DNA of 64,000 bases. It comes from Bacteroidales bacterium. Lineage in GTDB: Bacteria > Bacteroidota > Bacteroidia > Bacteroidales > F082. Shown here one piece after another: positions 7,747-16,646 of this stretch; the stretch's first letter is position 1, and each line of letters begins with the position of its first letter. Made by a program: the position numbers and the translations under genes. The stretch lies in contig JACFNF010000014.1 in the NCBI GenBank assembly GCA_019454985.1, positions 3,131 through 67,130 of the forward strand. The letters are read 5' to 3'. The notes under the pieces were generated by a model. The model was not told where the DNA came from, did no database searches, and saw only the letters and a list, made by a program, of their open reading frames with translations.

Positions 7747-9426
7747 ATGGACATTAACAAACATATAATAGACCAAAGGGTTAAGAAAATTATTCAGGAA
7801 AAACCTGAATGGTTTGCAGATGTAAATGATGAGAATAGAAAAATTTCTCGTGCATTTGTTTTATTAGCCGTTTCAACCTATTTAAACATTGAATTAACAG
7901 AGGCTCATTCAATGCTGACTGACGGAGGAGGTGATGCCGGTATTGATTCTATTTATGTTGGGGACACAACGGACTTAGAGTTACCGGTTACAATTTTTCA
8001 GGGAAAATATAAAATGAACCTTGAAACTGATGCCCACTTTCCTGCAAACGAAGTCCAAAAAGTAGTCAATACGATTTGGACAATTTTTGATGTTGATAAA
8101 GACATTACCACTTTAAACCCAAATCTAAAAGCTGAGATAGAAGAAATTCGCTCTTTAATTGGCGATGGGTATATTCCTGTAGTAAAAGTTGTTTTATTTA
8201 ACAATGGCCTTAAATGGAATCAAGAAGGAGAACATCATCTAAAAAATGCAAATTTTCCTAAAGACCAAGTTGAATTTGAACATATAAATCACGAATCAAT
8301 TGTAGATTTTATTCAATCATCAAAGGGAATCAAGGCATCACTAAGAATGCACGGAGCAAGTATTGTTGAGAATTTCAATTATAAACGTGTTTTAATTGGT
8401 AAGTTGAACGTATTAGAAGTTGCAAAACTTTTTGATACGCATGGAGATGGATTATTGGAAAAAAACATTAGAAGATATTTGGGGTTAAATCGGAATCGGG
8501 TAAACGAAGCAATTCAAGGGACTTTATTGAGTGAAAAAAAGGACAATTTCTATTTCAAGAATAATGGAATCACGATGATTTGCCGGAAGTTTAGCTATAA
8601 CGCATTACAGGAGAAAAACTGGGACATTTCTGCTGAGAATCTTCAGATAATTAATGGCGGTCAAACTTGTAAAACAATTCAACATACAATCACAACACAT
8701 CCAGACGAGGACTTTTCACAAGTATTCGTTTTGGTAAGACTTTATGAACTATCAGTATCCGATGAAGACAGTGAATATTTAATTAATGAAATTACTTTAG
8801 CTACGAATAGTCAAAATCCTGTGGACTTAAGTGATTTGAGGTCAAATGATAAAATTCAAAGAACTTTAGAAACAGATATTGAAGAACTTGGTTATAATTA
8901 TAGACGTAAAAAAGATGTTGCAAGTTCGAATGATTCTGTTATTCCTCTATCTGTTGCAGCACAAGCTATTTACGCAATATGGAAAGAACAGCCTCATTTA
9001 GCTAAATTTAAACGGAAAGAACTTTTTGGAAGCCTTTATGAGAGGGTTTATACAACTGATTTAAATGCGGCTCAGGTTGTGATAGCTGTAATTATTTATA
9101 GATTTTGTGATAGTCAGAGACGAAAATTATCACTTATCGAACAATATCCGCATATCCCATATAGCAATTACTTTATGTCAATGATTATTGGGAAATTATT
9201 ATTGAAAAAATTAGACATAACACTCAATCAATTTACGCATAAAAATTTTGAATCCACCAAAGAATATTTTGAACAACATAAAGAATCTCTATTTACTGAA
9301 GCTAATCGAATTTTAATAGCTGCATTGAATAGACTATATAATGACGATTATAGGAACTTAAATATGGAGCGGCTTTCCGCTGCATTCAGACGTGGAGATT
9401 TATACACAAGTTTAACTTATGAATAG
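7747..9426 (+). CDS. AIPR-family (abortive infection phage resistance) protein with nuclease-like N-terminus
   Basis: This is a likely anti-phage protein. The 559-residue product has two parts. The N-terminal part has DGGGDAGIDSIY (58-70; Asp63, Asp67) followed by VTIFQGKYK (Gln85, Lys87). That is the D...QxK arrangement of PD-(D/E)XK restriction-type nucleases. The second part carries FYFKNNGIT (268-276) and INGGQT (302-307), characteristic of the AIPR Pfam family. AIPR proteins are linked to abortive infection; the biochemical mechanism is not established. The gene is clearly richer in A+T than pheT before it and the sigma-54 activator after it, and it breaks an otherwise housekeeping run, which suggests horizontal acquisition. 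No partner gene or methylase is adjacent. Confidence 0.85.
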   Translation: MDINKHIIDQRVKKIIQEKPEWFADVNDENRKISRAFVLLAVSTYLNIELTEAHSMLTDGGGDAGIDSIYVGDTTDLELPVTIFQGKYKMNLETDAHFPANEVQKVVNTIWTIFDVDKDITTLNPNLKAEIEEIRSLIGDGYIPVVKVVLFNNGLKWNQEGEHHLKNANFPKDQVEFEHINHESIVDFIQSSKGIKASLRMHGASIVENFNYKRVLIGKLNVLEVAKLFDTHGDGLLEKNIRRYLGLNRNRVNEAIQGTLLSEKKDNFYFKNNGITMICRKFSYNALQEKNWDISAENLQIINGGQTCKTIQHTITTHPDEDFSQVFVLVRLYELSVSDEDSEYLINEITLATNSQNPVDLSDLRSNDKIQRTLETDIEELGYNYRRKKDVASSNDSVIPLSVAAQAIYAIWKEQPHLAKFKRKELFGSLYERVYTTDLNAAQVVIAVIIYRFCDSQRRKLSLIEQYPHIPYSNYFMSMIIGKLLLKKLDITLNQFTHKNFESTKEYFEQHKESLFTEANRILIAALNRLYNDDYRNLNMERLSAAFRRGDLYTSLTYE

Positions 9427-9450
9427 AGAAATAGGCAGCAGTTAATAGAT

Positions 9451-9556
9451 AGCTTGCCAAAATGGCGGATAAAATGCTTCGATTGGCATTTGCGATAAAA
9501 TGAAAGTTTGCTTTTCGATTGAAGATTATCAGTTAAATTTACCATTTCGGCAAGCT
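9451..9556. repeat. Long-spaced inverted repeat downstream of the AIPR gene
   Basis: The arms AGCTTGCCAAAATGG (9451-9465) and CCATTTCGGCAAGCT (9542-9556) match at 14 of 15 positions and enclose 76 bases. Inside them GATAAAATG and TTCGATT each occur twice. The spacing is too wide for a terminator. It may be the end of the AT-rich insertion or a remnant of a mobile element. The 287-base gap up to 9713 holds no gene that I can support. Confidence 0.5.
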
Positions 9557-9713
9557 GGTAAGACGAAATTGACAACAAAGAGAATCAATTCAAGCGATCA
9601 TTGAAAGATAAGAGCATCTACCGCAGGCCGGAAGGCTAAGAACGAAGCAGACGGACAGCCTCGTGGCTGCTGGTTTATGCACAGGAATACATCAAAATAG
9701 GCATTGACAACAG

Positions 9714-10937
9714 ATGGATATACAGGCAATTAAACAACGGTTTGGAATTATCGGGCACGATCCGTTTTTGGAGCGGGCCATCCATGTAGCCGTTCAGGTG
9801 GCTCCCACCGACCTCACGGTGCTCATCACCGGCGAGAGCGGAACGGGCAAGGAAGTGTTCCCGAAGATCATCCACCAATCGGGAGCCCGCAAGCATGGCC
9901 CCTATATTGCCGTGAACTGCGGCGCCATTCCCGAAGGGACGATAGATTCAGAACTTTTTGGGCACGAGAAAGGGTCGTTCACCGGCGCCCATGAGTCGCG
10001 CAAAGGTTATTTTGAGGTGGTGGACGGCGGCACCATTTTTTTAGACGAGGTGGCCGAGTTGCCGCTATCTACCCAGGTAAGGCTGTTGCGGGTGCTCGAA
10101 ACCGGCGAGTTCATCAAGGTAGGATCGTCAAAAGTCATCAAGACCGATGTACGTGTGGTGGCTGCCACCAATGTGAACATTCCCGAAGCCATAGAGAAAG
10201 GGAAGTTCAGGCAAGACCTTTACTACCGACTGAACACCGTACCCATTCTGATTCCGCCATTGCGCGAACGCAAAGACGACATCCTGTTGCTGTTCAAGAA
10301 ATTTGCCAACGACTTTGCCGAGAAATACCGTATGCCACCCCTCCAACTGACGGATGATGCAGTGGTTTTGCTCGAGAATTTCCGTTGGCCCGGCAATATC
10401 CGCCAGCTTAAAAATGTGACGGAACAGATCAGCATCATCGAGAAGTCAAAGACCATCACAGCCAACACCCTGATGCACTACCTGCCCAAAGAGAACCACA
10501 GTTCGCTGCCTATTCTGTATCCGGGTGAGAAAGAAGACGAAAAGATTTCGGAACGCGACCTACTCTACAAAGTGCTTTTCGACATGAAGCGCGACCTGAT
10601 GGAGCTCAAACGCACAGTGGCTGACCTGATGGATAAAGAAGACGGGATGCACCCTGCGCCAATCACCGGACAGCCAATCCTGAGCAAGATTTCGGCCAAG
10701 ACTGATTCAACAGTGCCAGATTTTCACACCTTTAATATAGACGAAGAAGACGAAGACCAGTCGTTCTACCCTTCGGAGGTAGTGACCGAAAGTCTTTCGT
10801 TGCAAAAAAAAGAGCTCGATCTGATTCGCAAAGCTTTGGAGCGGCACAACGGCAAACGAAAAAATGCAGCCCGCGAATTGGGTATCAGCGAGAGGACTCT
10901 GTATCGAAAAATCAAAGAATACGGTATTGACGCCTGA
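9714..10937 (+). CDS. Sigma-54-dependent transcriptional activator (AAA+ and Fis-type HTH, no receiver domain)
   Basis: This enhancer-binding protein is expected to open sigma-54 promoters by ATP hydrolysis. The 407-residue product begins directly with the AAA+ domain and has no receiver or other sensory domain. Walker A is GESGTGKE (40-47), the sigma-54 contact loop is GSFTGA (87-92; the family consensus is GAFTGA) and Walker B is GGTIFLDE (105-112). The C-terminus has a Fis-type helix-turn-helix, RKNAARELGISERTLYRKI. A region of about 110 residues between the AAA+ and HTH domains is charged and of low similarity. It heads a run with LptE-like, TPR, SecG and GroESL genes. This order is, to my knowledge, conserved in Bacteroidia and suggests an envelope-stress role, which is an inference. 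Confidence 0.92.
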   Translation: MDIQAIKQRFGIIGHDPFLERAIHVAVQVAPTDLTVLITGESGTGKEVFPKIIHQSGARKHGPYIAVNCGAIPEGTIDSELFGHEKGSFTGAHESRKGYFEVVDGGTIFLDEVAELPLSTQVRLLRVLETGEFIKVGSSKVIKTDVRVVAATNVNIPEAIEKGKFRQDLYYRLNTVPILIPPLRERKDDILLLFKKFANDFAEKYRMPPLQLTDDAVVLLENFRWPGNIRQLKNVTEQISIIEKSKTITANTLMHYLPKENHSSLPILYPGEKEDEKISERDLLYKVLFDMKRDLMELKRTVADLMDKEDGMHPAPITGQPILSKISAKTDSTVPDFHTFNIDEEDEDQSFYPSEVVTESLSLQKKELDLIRKALERHNGKRKNAARELGISERTLYRKIKEYGIDA

Positions 10938-10940
10938 ACG

Positions 10941-11468
10941 ATGAACGGTAAAACGGTGAATATGAGAAAGATACTTTTGGTGTTTTTGACAGTACTGACG
11001 GCTTTTCTGCCTACAGGCTGCGGAATCTATTCCTTCACCGGCGCCAGCATCCCGCCTGAGGCAAAGAGTTTCTCGGTGCAACAGTTTCCAAACAACGCCC
11101 TTCTTGTCGAGCCGCTGCTGAGCGACCAGTTTTCCAATGCGTTGCGCAACCGTTTCATGAGTCAGACCAATCTGCGGATGGTTCCGGTGAATGGCGACCT
11201 TGAGTTTGAAGGCGAAATTGTGGAATATGTTACCTCGCCTACCGCTATCCAGGCCGACCAGACCGCAGCCCTCAATCGGCTGACCATCACCGTAAACGTA
11301 CGTTTTAGCAATAAATACGACGAGTCGAAAAATTTCGAAAGCAAGTTTTCGCACTATGTGGACTACCCCAGCAATCAGGACCTCAATAGCATCAAGGACG
11401 GGCTGATGACGGAAATCATTGATGTTTTGGTGGATAACATCTTCAACAAGGCAGTCGTAAACTGGTAA
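10941..11468 (+). CDS. lptE: LptE-like LPS-assembly lipoprotein
   Basis: LptE plugs the outer-membrane LptD translocon and helps insert lipopolysaccharide. The 175-residue product has a lipoprotein signal, RKILLVFLTVLTAFLPTGC, with the lipid-bearing Cys at about position 27. It is followed by GIYSFTGASIPPEAKSFSV, the start typical of the Bacteroidota LptE family (the Pfam LptE/LPS-assembly lipoprotein). The start 4 bases after the activator stop is used here; an in-frame ATG at 10962 would give a tighter signal peptide and cannot be excluded. The tight spacing implies cotranscription with the sigma-54 activator and the TPR gene. Confidence 0.82.
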   Translation: MNGKTVNMRKILLVFLTVLTAFLPTGCGIYSFTGASIPPEAKSFSVQQFPNNALLVEPLLSDQFSNALRNRFMSQTNLRMVPVNGDLEFEGEIVEYVTSPTAIQADQTAALNRLTITVNVRFSNKYDESKNFESKFSHYVDYPSNQDLNSIKDGLMTEIIDVLVDNIFNKAVVNW

Positions 11469-11478
11469 ATGACCTGAC

Positions 11479-12366
11479 ATGATGAATAAAACGGCTTTTA
11501 TACAATATCTCAAAGACCCCGAAATGCTGGGCAGAGAGAGTCTGAACGATTTGATGGATCTGGCGGTGCGTTATCCCTATTGCAGTAGCATTCACATTTT
11601 GCTGGCGATGAATTTTTTTCGTGAGAGCCATATTCTTTACGACGGCCAGTTAAAGATGGCGGCGGCTATCACGGGCGACCGCAACCTGTTGCGGCTTCAT
11701 ATCACCCGTATGGGTCATTTGAAAGAGCAGGCCGTACTTCCCGATGAGTTCAGGGCAGACTCCGGAGCTACAGTGGAAACGGAAAAAGTGTCCGAACCCC
11801 AGGTAGAATCGGATGTGGCTGAAAACGCGCCCGAGGTTCCCACAGCAGAAGCCCGGCCGGAAACTGCTTCAGCCGAATCGGCCAGAACGGCCGCCAAATC
11901 TCAAACGGCAGAGGAAATGCCGGCCACACGGCCAGAGACAAAGTCCATCCAAAGTTGGGAAGAAGAACCGGAAGATGAGGACGAAAAACTCAGACGCAGC
12001 TCGCTCGAAGAGCTGAAACGTATGGTGGCTGAGCGAATCCGTATGATTGAAGCAGAGAAAAACCATCCCCGTGCAGCCACAGCAGAAAATGAGAGTAAAA
12101 ATGCCCTGATCGAAAAATTTCTGCGCGACAACCCGAGCATCAGCCGTCCACCTCAGCAAGAGTTCTACAACCCAATGCAGGCTGCACAGAGCAGTGTGGT
12201 GGACAGCGAAAACATCGTGAGCGAAACTTTGGCCAATATCTATATCCGGCAAGGGCATTACGATAAGGCAATCAGCATTTTGGAAAAATTAAGTTTGAAA
12301 TATCCGGAAAAAAGTAGTTACTTTGCGGCCCTAATTGAAGAAACCCGAACGAAGAAAATTCATTAA
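11479..12366 (+). CDS. Conserved Bacteroidota TPR-containing protein
   Basis: The 295-residue product has no signal peptide. The N-terminus (1-90, NDLMDLAVRYPYCSSIHIL) is helical. A low-complexity Glu/Ala/Pro-rich linker covers about 95-190. The C-terminus has one recognisable TPR unit (about 255-290, ETLANIYIRQGHYDKAI and EKLSLKYP). Proteins of this type regularly sit between the LptE-like gene and secG in this phylum, but I know of no assigned function. The gaps of 10 and 11 bases to its neighbours indicate an operon. A cytoplasmic scaffold or assembly role is only a guess. Confidence 0.8.
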   Translation: MMNKTAFIQYLKDPEMLGRESLNDLMDLAVRYPYCSSIHILLAMNFFRESHILYDGQLKMAAAITGDRNLLRLHITRMGHLKEQAVLPDEFRADSGATVETEKVSEPQVESDVAENAPEVPTAEARPETASAESARTAAKSQTAEEMPATRPETKSIQSWEEEPEDEDEKLRRSSLEELKRMVAERIRMIEAEKNHPRAATAENESKNALIEKFLRDNPSISRPPQQEFYNPMQAAQSSVVDSENIVSETLANIYIRQGHYDKAISILEKLSLKYPEKSSYFAALIEETRTKKIH

Positions 12367-12377
12367 ATTCAAGGAAA

Positions 12378-12707
12378 ATGTACGTTGTTATTTCCATCTT
12401 AATCCTGATAGCCAGCGTTTTAATGGTGTTGGTAGTGTTGGTTCAGAATTCAAAAGGCGGCGGATTGGCCTCAAACTTTGCCGCATCAAACCAGTTTATG
12501 GGCGTACGTCAGACGGCCGACTTTTTGGAAAAAGCCACCTGGACTTTAGCCGTTGCTTTACTTGTTTTCAGTCTGGCCGCTGCTGTTGCTATTCCGAAAT
12601 ACACGGGCGATGCCCATAAAGTAGATACCGAGCTGCGCGAGCAGATTGAGAAAACTGCACCGGTTGATTTTCAGGCTCCTCCTGCCCAGGATCAGGATGA
12701 AGAATAA
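12378..12707 (+). CDS. secG: Preprotein translocase subunit SecG
   Basis: SecG is the small accessory subunit of the SecYEG inner-membrane channel. The 109-residue product has two membrane segments (about 3-22 and 53-75) flanking the conserved cytoplasmic loop QNSKGGGLASNFA, then an acidic, glutamine-rich tail of about 30 residues. Length and topology fit the Bacteroidota form. It closes the operon: a 16-bp perfect terminator follows. Confidence 0.95.
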   Translation: MYVVISILILIASVLMVLVVLVQNSKGGGLASNFAASNQFMGVRQTADFLEKATWTLAVALLVFSLAAAVAIPKYTGDAHKVDTELREQIEKTAPVDFQAPPAQDQDEE

Positions 12708-12731
12708 GACTGCCTGACGGCGAAGACATGG

Positions 12732-12769
12732 AAAAAATGTCAGAATGTCACTTCATTCTGACATTTTTT
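12732..12769 (+). terminator. Strong terminator after secG
   Basis: A perfect 16-bp stem (AAAAAATGTCAGAATG / CATTCTGACATTTTTT) with a 6-base loop and a T-run ends the secG operon before groES. Confidence 0.92.
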
Positions 12770-12822
12770 TATTTATTCACTTTGGAACAGAATTTGTCAG
12801 GCAGGAAAGCACGGAACAATTT

Positions 12823-12832
12823 GTTGTACAAC
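12823..12832. promoter_or_regulatory. Palindrome GTTGTACAAC in the groES promoter region
   Basis: A perfect 10-bp palindrome lies 20 bases upstream of the groES ATG. No CIRCE element (TTAGCACTC-N9-GAGTGCTAA) is present, as is usual in this phylum. It could be an operator or chance. Confidence 0.25.
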
Positions 12833-12852
12833 TTTAATCATTCAAAAAAATT

Positions 12853-13131
12853 ATGGGAAAAATAAACATCAAACCCTTGGCCGACCGTGTTGTGATTGAG
12901 CCGGCACAGGCAGAGCAAAAGACGGCAAGCGGCATCATCATTCCGGATACCGCCAAAGAGAAACCCCAAAAAGGCACTGTGGTGGCTGTTGGACCCGGTA
13001 CAAAAGACGCACCTCTGACATTAAAGGAAGGCGATGTGGTGATTTATGGAAAATATGCGGGCACCGAATACGTGATGGATGGGGTAACCTATCTCATCAT
13101 GCGCGAATCCGACATCATCGCAGTAATCTGA
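12853..13131 (+). CDS. groES: Co-chaperonin GroES
   Basis: GroES caps the GroEL ring to form the folding chamber. The 92-residue product has the family start [15 protein letters not shown], the mobile loop [19 protein letters not shown] (21-40) that contacts GroEL, and the C-terminal SDIIAVI. Length is standard. It lies 42 bases before groEL and is separated from secG by a terminator, so the pair forms its own heat-shock transcription unit. Confidence 0.98.
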   Translation: MGKINIKPLADRVVIEPAQAEQKTASGIIIPDTAKEKPQKGTVVAVGPGTKDAPLTLKEGDVVIYGKYAGTEYVMDGVTYLIMRESDIIAVI

Positions 13132-13173
13132 TACTCTAAAAAAAAGAATAATTCATCTTAAAAAAATAAACAC

Positions 13174-14808
13174 ATGGCAAAAGACATCTTTTTTAATCTC
13201 GAAGCCCGCGACCAGTTGAAAAAAGGCGTGGACACCCTGAGCAATGCAGTAAAAATCACACTTGGTCCTAAAGGCCGCAACGTGATCATCGAAAAATCGT
13301 ATGGTGCACCTCAAATCACCAAGGACGGCGTCACCGTAGCCAAAGAGGTGGAACTGAAAGACCCGGTTGAAAACATGGGCGCACAGATGGTGAAAGAGGT
13401 AGCCTCTAAAACCAATGATATTGCCGGCGACGGCACCACGACAGCCACCGTTTTGGCACAGTCCATCATTACCACAGGATTGAAAAACGTGACAGCAGGC
13501 GCCAACCCCATGGACCTGAAGAGAGGTATTGACAAAGCCGTTGCCAAAGTGGTTGAAGCGCTTCATGCACAGACTAAACAGGTAGGCGACAGCAATGAAA
13601 AGATCAAACAGGTAGCTGCCATTTCGGCCAACAACGACCACACCATCGGTGCCCTGATTGCCGAAGCCATGAGCAAGGTGAAGAAAGAAGGCGTCATCAC
13701 AGTAGAAGAAGCCAAAGGTATCGAAACCTATGTGGACGTGGTAGAAGGGATGCAGTTCGACCGTGGCTATATCTCGCCTTATTTTGTGACCAATGCCGAG
13801 AAAATGGAAGCTGTTTATGAGAATCCTTTCATCCTGATTTACGACAAGAAAATCTCGGTGATGAAAGACCTGCTTCCCATCCTTGAGAAATCACTCCAGA
13901 CCGGACGTCCGCTCATTATCATAGCCGAAGATGTTGAAAGCGAAGCTCTCGCCACCTTGGTGGTGAACCGCTTGCGTGGTTCGCTCAAGGTAGCCGCCGT
14001 GAAAGCTCCCGGTTTTGGCGACCGTAGAAAAGAAATGCTTGAAGACATTGCCATCCTCACCGGTGGTGTAGTCATCAGCGAAGAAAAAGGCTATCGCTTG
14101 GAAGATGCCACCCTCGACATGCTCGGAACGGCTGACAAAGTGTCTATTGACAAAGAAAACACGACCATCGTCAGCGGTCAGGGTGATAAAGATAGTATCG
14201 CTGCCCGGGTAGCTCAAATCAAAAAGCAGATTGAAGTCACTACTTCTGATTATGACAAAGAGAAGCTGCAGGAACGTTTGGCCAAGCTGGCCGGTGGTGT
14301 AGCCGTCATCTATGTCGGCGCTGCAAGCGAAGTAGAAATGAAGGAAAAGAAAGACCGTTTTGACGATGCTCTGGCTGCCACCCGTGCTGCCATCGAAGAA
14401 GGCATCATTCCCGGTGGTGGAGTGGCTTTCATCCGCGCCATTCAGTCCATTGCCGACCTTAAAGGCGAGAATGAAGACGAAACAACCGGTATTGCCATCA
14501 TCAAACGCGCCTTGGAAGAACCTCTGCGTCAGATTGTTGAGAATGCAGGTTTAGAAGGCTCGGTTATCGTCAACAAGGTGAAAGAAGGAAAAGACGACTT
14601 TGGTTTCAACGCCCGTACCGAAGTCTTCGAAAACCTCTACGAAGCCGGTGTGATTGACCCAACGAAGGTTGCACGCGTCGCTTTAGAAAATGCCGCTTCT
14701 ATTGCCGGCATGCTCCTGACCACCGAATGCGTCTTAGTTGAACACAAAGACCCGAAAGAAGCTCCTGCAATGCCCCCAATGGGTGGCGGAATGCCCGGAA
14801 TGATGTAA
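13174..14808 (+). CDS. groEL: Chaperonin GroEL
   Basis: This is the 60-kDa chaperonin that forms double seven-membered rings and folds proteins with ATP. The 544-residue product shows the ATP-binding [12 protein letters not shown] (about 86-97), the equatorial, intermediate and apical domains in the usual order, and the Gly/Met-rich tail [12 protein letters not shown]. It is followed directly by a terminator. Nothing is unusual. Confidence 0.99.
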   Translation: MAKDIFFNLEARDQLKKGVDTLSNAVKITLGPKGRNVIIEKSYGAPQITKDGVTVAKEVELKDPVENMGAQMVKEVASKTNDIAGDGTTTATVLAQSIITTGLKNVTAGANPMDLKRGIDKAVAKVVEALHAQTKQVGDSNEKIKQVAAISANNDHTIGALIAEAMSKVKKEGVITVEEAKGIETYVDVVEGMQFDRGYISPYFVTNAEKMEAVYENPFILIYDKKISVMKDLLPILEKSLQTGRPLIIIAEDVESEALATLVVNRLRGSLKVAAVKAPGFGDRRKEMLEDIAILTGGVVISEEKGYRLEDATLDMLGTADKVSIDKENTTIVSGQGDKDSIAARVAQIKKQIEVTTSDYDKEKLQERLAKLAGGVAVIYVGAASEVEMKEKKDRFDDALAATRAAIEEGIIPGGGVAFIRAIQSIADLKGENEDETTGIAIIKRALEEPLRQIVENAGLEGSVIVNKVKEGKDDFGFNARTEVFENLYEAGVIDPTKVARVALENAASIAGMLLTTECVLVEHKDPKEAPAMPPMGGGMPGMM

Positions 14809-14826
14809 TCGGATCGACAAATAACG

Positions 14827-14854
14827 AAAAACGCAGTGGAGACACTGCGTTTTT
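14827..14854 (+). terminator. Terminator after groEL
   Basis: A 12-bp perfect stem (AAAAACGCAGTG / CACTGCGTTTTT) with a GAGA tetraloop lies 18 bases after the groEL stop. Confidence 0.92.
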
Positions 14855-14975
14855 TTATTGTTGAGCGTTTTGCACTGTTGACTTTAAATTCGTGAATTTG
14901 TTATGGTGTGTGAAGCTGCTTTTTGGAAGGTCTTTGGGTAACAATCAATTTCACGGTAAGGATTTTATCAAATTC

Positions 14976-15440
14976 TTAAGGGTTTGGACGATGGACGATT
15001 TGGAGGCCATGAAGGAAGTTGCGTAGGATTTGGTCTTTGCATGGGCGATACTGGTTTTGTTGGGGGTTGCGGAAAAAGGCGCTCAATTCGTGTCGGCTGA
15101 GGACGAAGCCGGCTTTTTTGAGAATGGCCAGAATATCGTCGTCGCGTAACTGAAGGGCGATGCGTAATTTGCGGAAAACGATGTTGTTGTTGATTCTTTC
15201 TTCTACCGCCATAGGCGTTTCATCTTTTCTTCCCCTCTTTTTTACGATAAGGCCGTTGAGGAAGGTGGCCAGCAAGTGGTCGTTGATGGGTTGAAAAGCC
15301 GGATCATCGTCACGTTTGAGCCAGTCGCTGATTTCGGCGCGGGAAGCGGGTCGGCCGCCAAGGGCAAAAAGCTCCATCATACGGTCGTCGTTGAAATTGA
15401 AAATATAACGTACCCGTCGAAGGATGTCATTGTTGTTCAT
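14976..15440 (-). CDS. yehS: DUF1456 family protein (YehS-like)
   Basis: The 154-residue product starts MNNNDILRRVRYIFNF at the ATG at 15440. The longer frame extends past the start conserved in the family. It contains two copies of a DUF1456 unit, each with the pattern NxILRxxR...DD..I..L and a closing FLNGLI or FLHGLQ. RRINNNIV-like sequence (ERINNNIVFRKLRIALQL) joins them. It resembles E. coli YehS closely in length and motif order. The molecular function of the family is unknown. Confidence 0.88.
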   Translation of the reverse strand: MNNNDILRRVRYIFNFNDDRMMELFALGGRPASRAEISDWLKRDDDPAFQPINDHLLATFLNGLIVKKRGRKDETPMAVEERINNNIVFRKLRIALQLRDDDILAILKKAGFVLSRHELSAFFRNPQQNQYRPCKDQILRNFLHGLQIVHRPNP

Positions 15441-15530
15441 AGGGTGATTTATGAAAGACAAATGTACAAATTCCGGACGTTTCATCAACCGTTCCCTGAT
15501 TTGACCTTTTTCAGATTGGCCGGTCATTCT

Positions 15531-15538
15531 TATTTTTG
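15531..15538 (+). promoter_or_regulatory. -7 element TATTTTTG of the PNPOx-like gene
   Basis: This matches TAnnTTTG, 23 bases before the ATG at 15561, in the gap between two divergent genes. Confidence 0.5.
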
Positions 15539-15560
15539 TGCGGAAAAAAAATTTATAATC

Positions 15561-15935
15561 ATGATTCCGGAAAAACTCATCGAAGTTTTACAACACGAAG
15601 GAGTGGTGGCCATTGCTACCCTCGACAGCCATGGCGCTATCCATATGGCTAACACCTGGAACAGCTATCTGCATATTACTGATGAAGGCCATCTGACTGG
15701 TCCGGTGGGCGGTATGCGAACCACCGAAGCCAATCTGCATCACAGCAATAAAGTGGTGATTACCCTTGGAAGCCGCGAGGTGCAGGGCTTTCATTCCAAA
15801 GGTACAGGCTTCCTGATCCATGCAAAGATGGAGATGGAGGCAGAGGGTGAAGACTATGAAGCTTTGAAAAAGCGCTTCCCATGGGCCAGAGCGCTTTTCC
15901 GGATTATCCCGGATTCAATCGTGCAAACCCTTTGA
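15561..15935 (+). CDS. Pyridoxamine 5'-phosphate oxidase-like flavin-binding protein
   Basis: The 124-residue product begins MIPEKLIEVLQHEGVVAIATLD. It has the split-barrel flavin-binding pattern of the PNPOx-like superfamily: the strand VVAIATLDSHG, then MANTWNSYL, and GGMRTTEANLHHSNKVVITLGS. These short stand-alone members bind FMN or related flavins; substrate is not predictable. The ATG at 15561 is chosen because a -7 element precedes it and upstream residues overlap the divergent DUF1456 gene. Confidence 0.8.
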   Translation: MIPEKLIEVLQHEGVVAIATLDSHGAIHMANTWNSYLHITDEGHLTGPVGGMRTTEANLHHSNKVVITLGSREVQGFHSKGTGFLIHAKMEMEAEGEDYEALKKRFPWARALFRIIPDSIVQTL

Positions 15936-15983
15936 AGGGGATTTCCGAAAAAATCAGCTAAATCACATCTAAAAACTCATCAC

Positions 15984-16550
15984 ATGGAACTCAAAGACGC
16001 TATTTTCGGTCGCCGCACCGTACGCAGTTTTAAACCCGAAGCCATATTGGACGAGGTGTTGAACGAGATTCTTGAAGCCGGAACCTGGGCCCCCTCACAT
16101 GGCAACAATCAGCCTTGGGAGTTTTTATTGGCCGGGCCGCAGACAAGAGAACGACTTTTGGAAGCCTATCGTAAGGCAATGGAAGCCGGGCCATTAGCCA
16201 ATCCTGAACTTCCCGAGGAACGGAAACAAAATCTTCGGAAATTTTGTGTCAACTTTGGCAATGCGCCCATAGTGCTGGCTGTCAGTTATCCACCAGCAAC
16301 AACCGAGCTCGACAAATACGACTTTCCGCTGTCGGCAGCAGCAGCCATCCAGAATATTTTACTGATGGCCTGGGAGAAAAATGTGGCCGGACTGTGGCTA
16401 TCATTTGGTGCAAACCCCGCTGCAAAATCCATTTTCAATCTTCCTGAAAACAGCCAGATTGCCGGAATCTTAGTCATGGGCTACCCCGAAATAGTACCGA
16501 CGGCACAAACCCGCAGCCGTGTCGAAGCAAAATTGCATCGCCTGCCCTGA
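15984..16550 (+). CDS. Nitroreductase family oxidoreductase
   Basis: This is an FMN-dependent reductase of about 21 kDa, expected to be cytosolic and dimeric. The 188-residue product has the family start AIFGRRTVRSF, the FMN-contacting APSHGNNQPWEF (about 36-47), the central AAAAIQNILLMAWEKNVAGLWLS-like helix region and the C-terminal ILVMGYP. Length is standard. It lies 48 bases after the PNPOx-like gene, so the two flavoproteins may be cotranscribed. The physiological substrate is unknown. Confidence 0.9.
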   Translation: MELKDAIFGRRTVRSFKPEAILDEVLNEILEAGTWAPSHGNNQPWEFLLAGPQTRERLLEAYRKAMEAGPLANPELPEERKQNLRKFCVNFGNAPIVLAVSYPPATTELDKYDFPLSAAAAIQNILLMAWEKNVAGLWLSFGANPAAKSIFNLPENSQIAGILVMGYPEIVPTAQTRSRVEAKLHRLP

Positions 16551-16646
16551 ATTAACGGCTCCAACAGGTTGACAGAATGATAATAATTGTGTTAATTTGT
16601 CGCGGCGTATAATCTTCAAAGGGTTAAGTCCGATACAACACCAATC

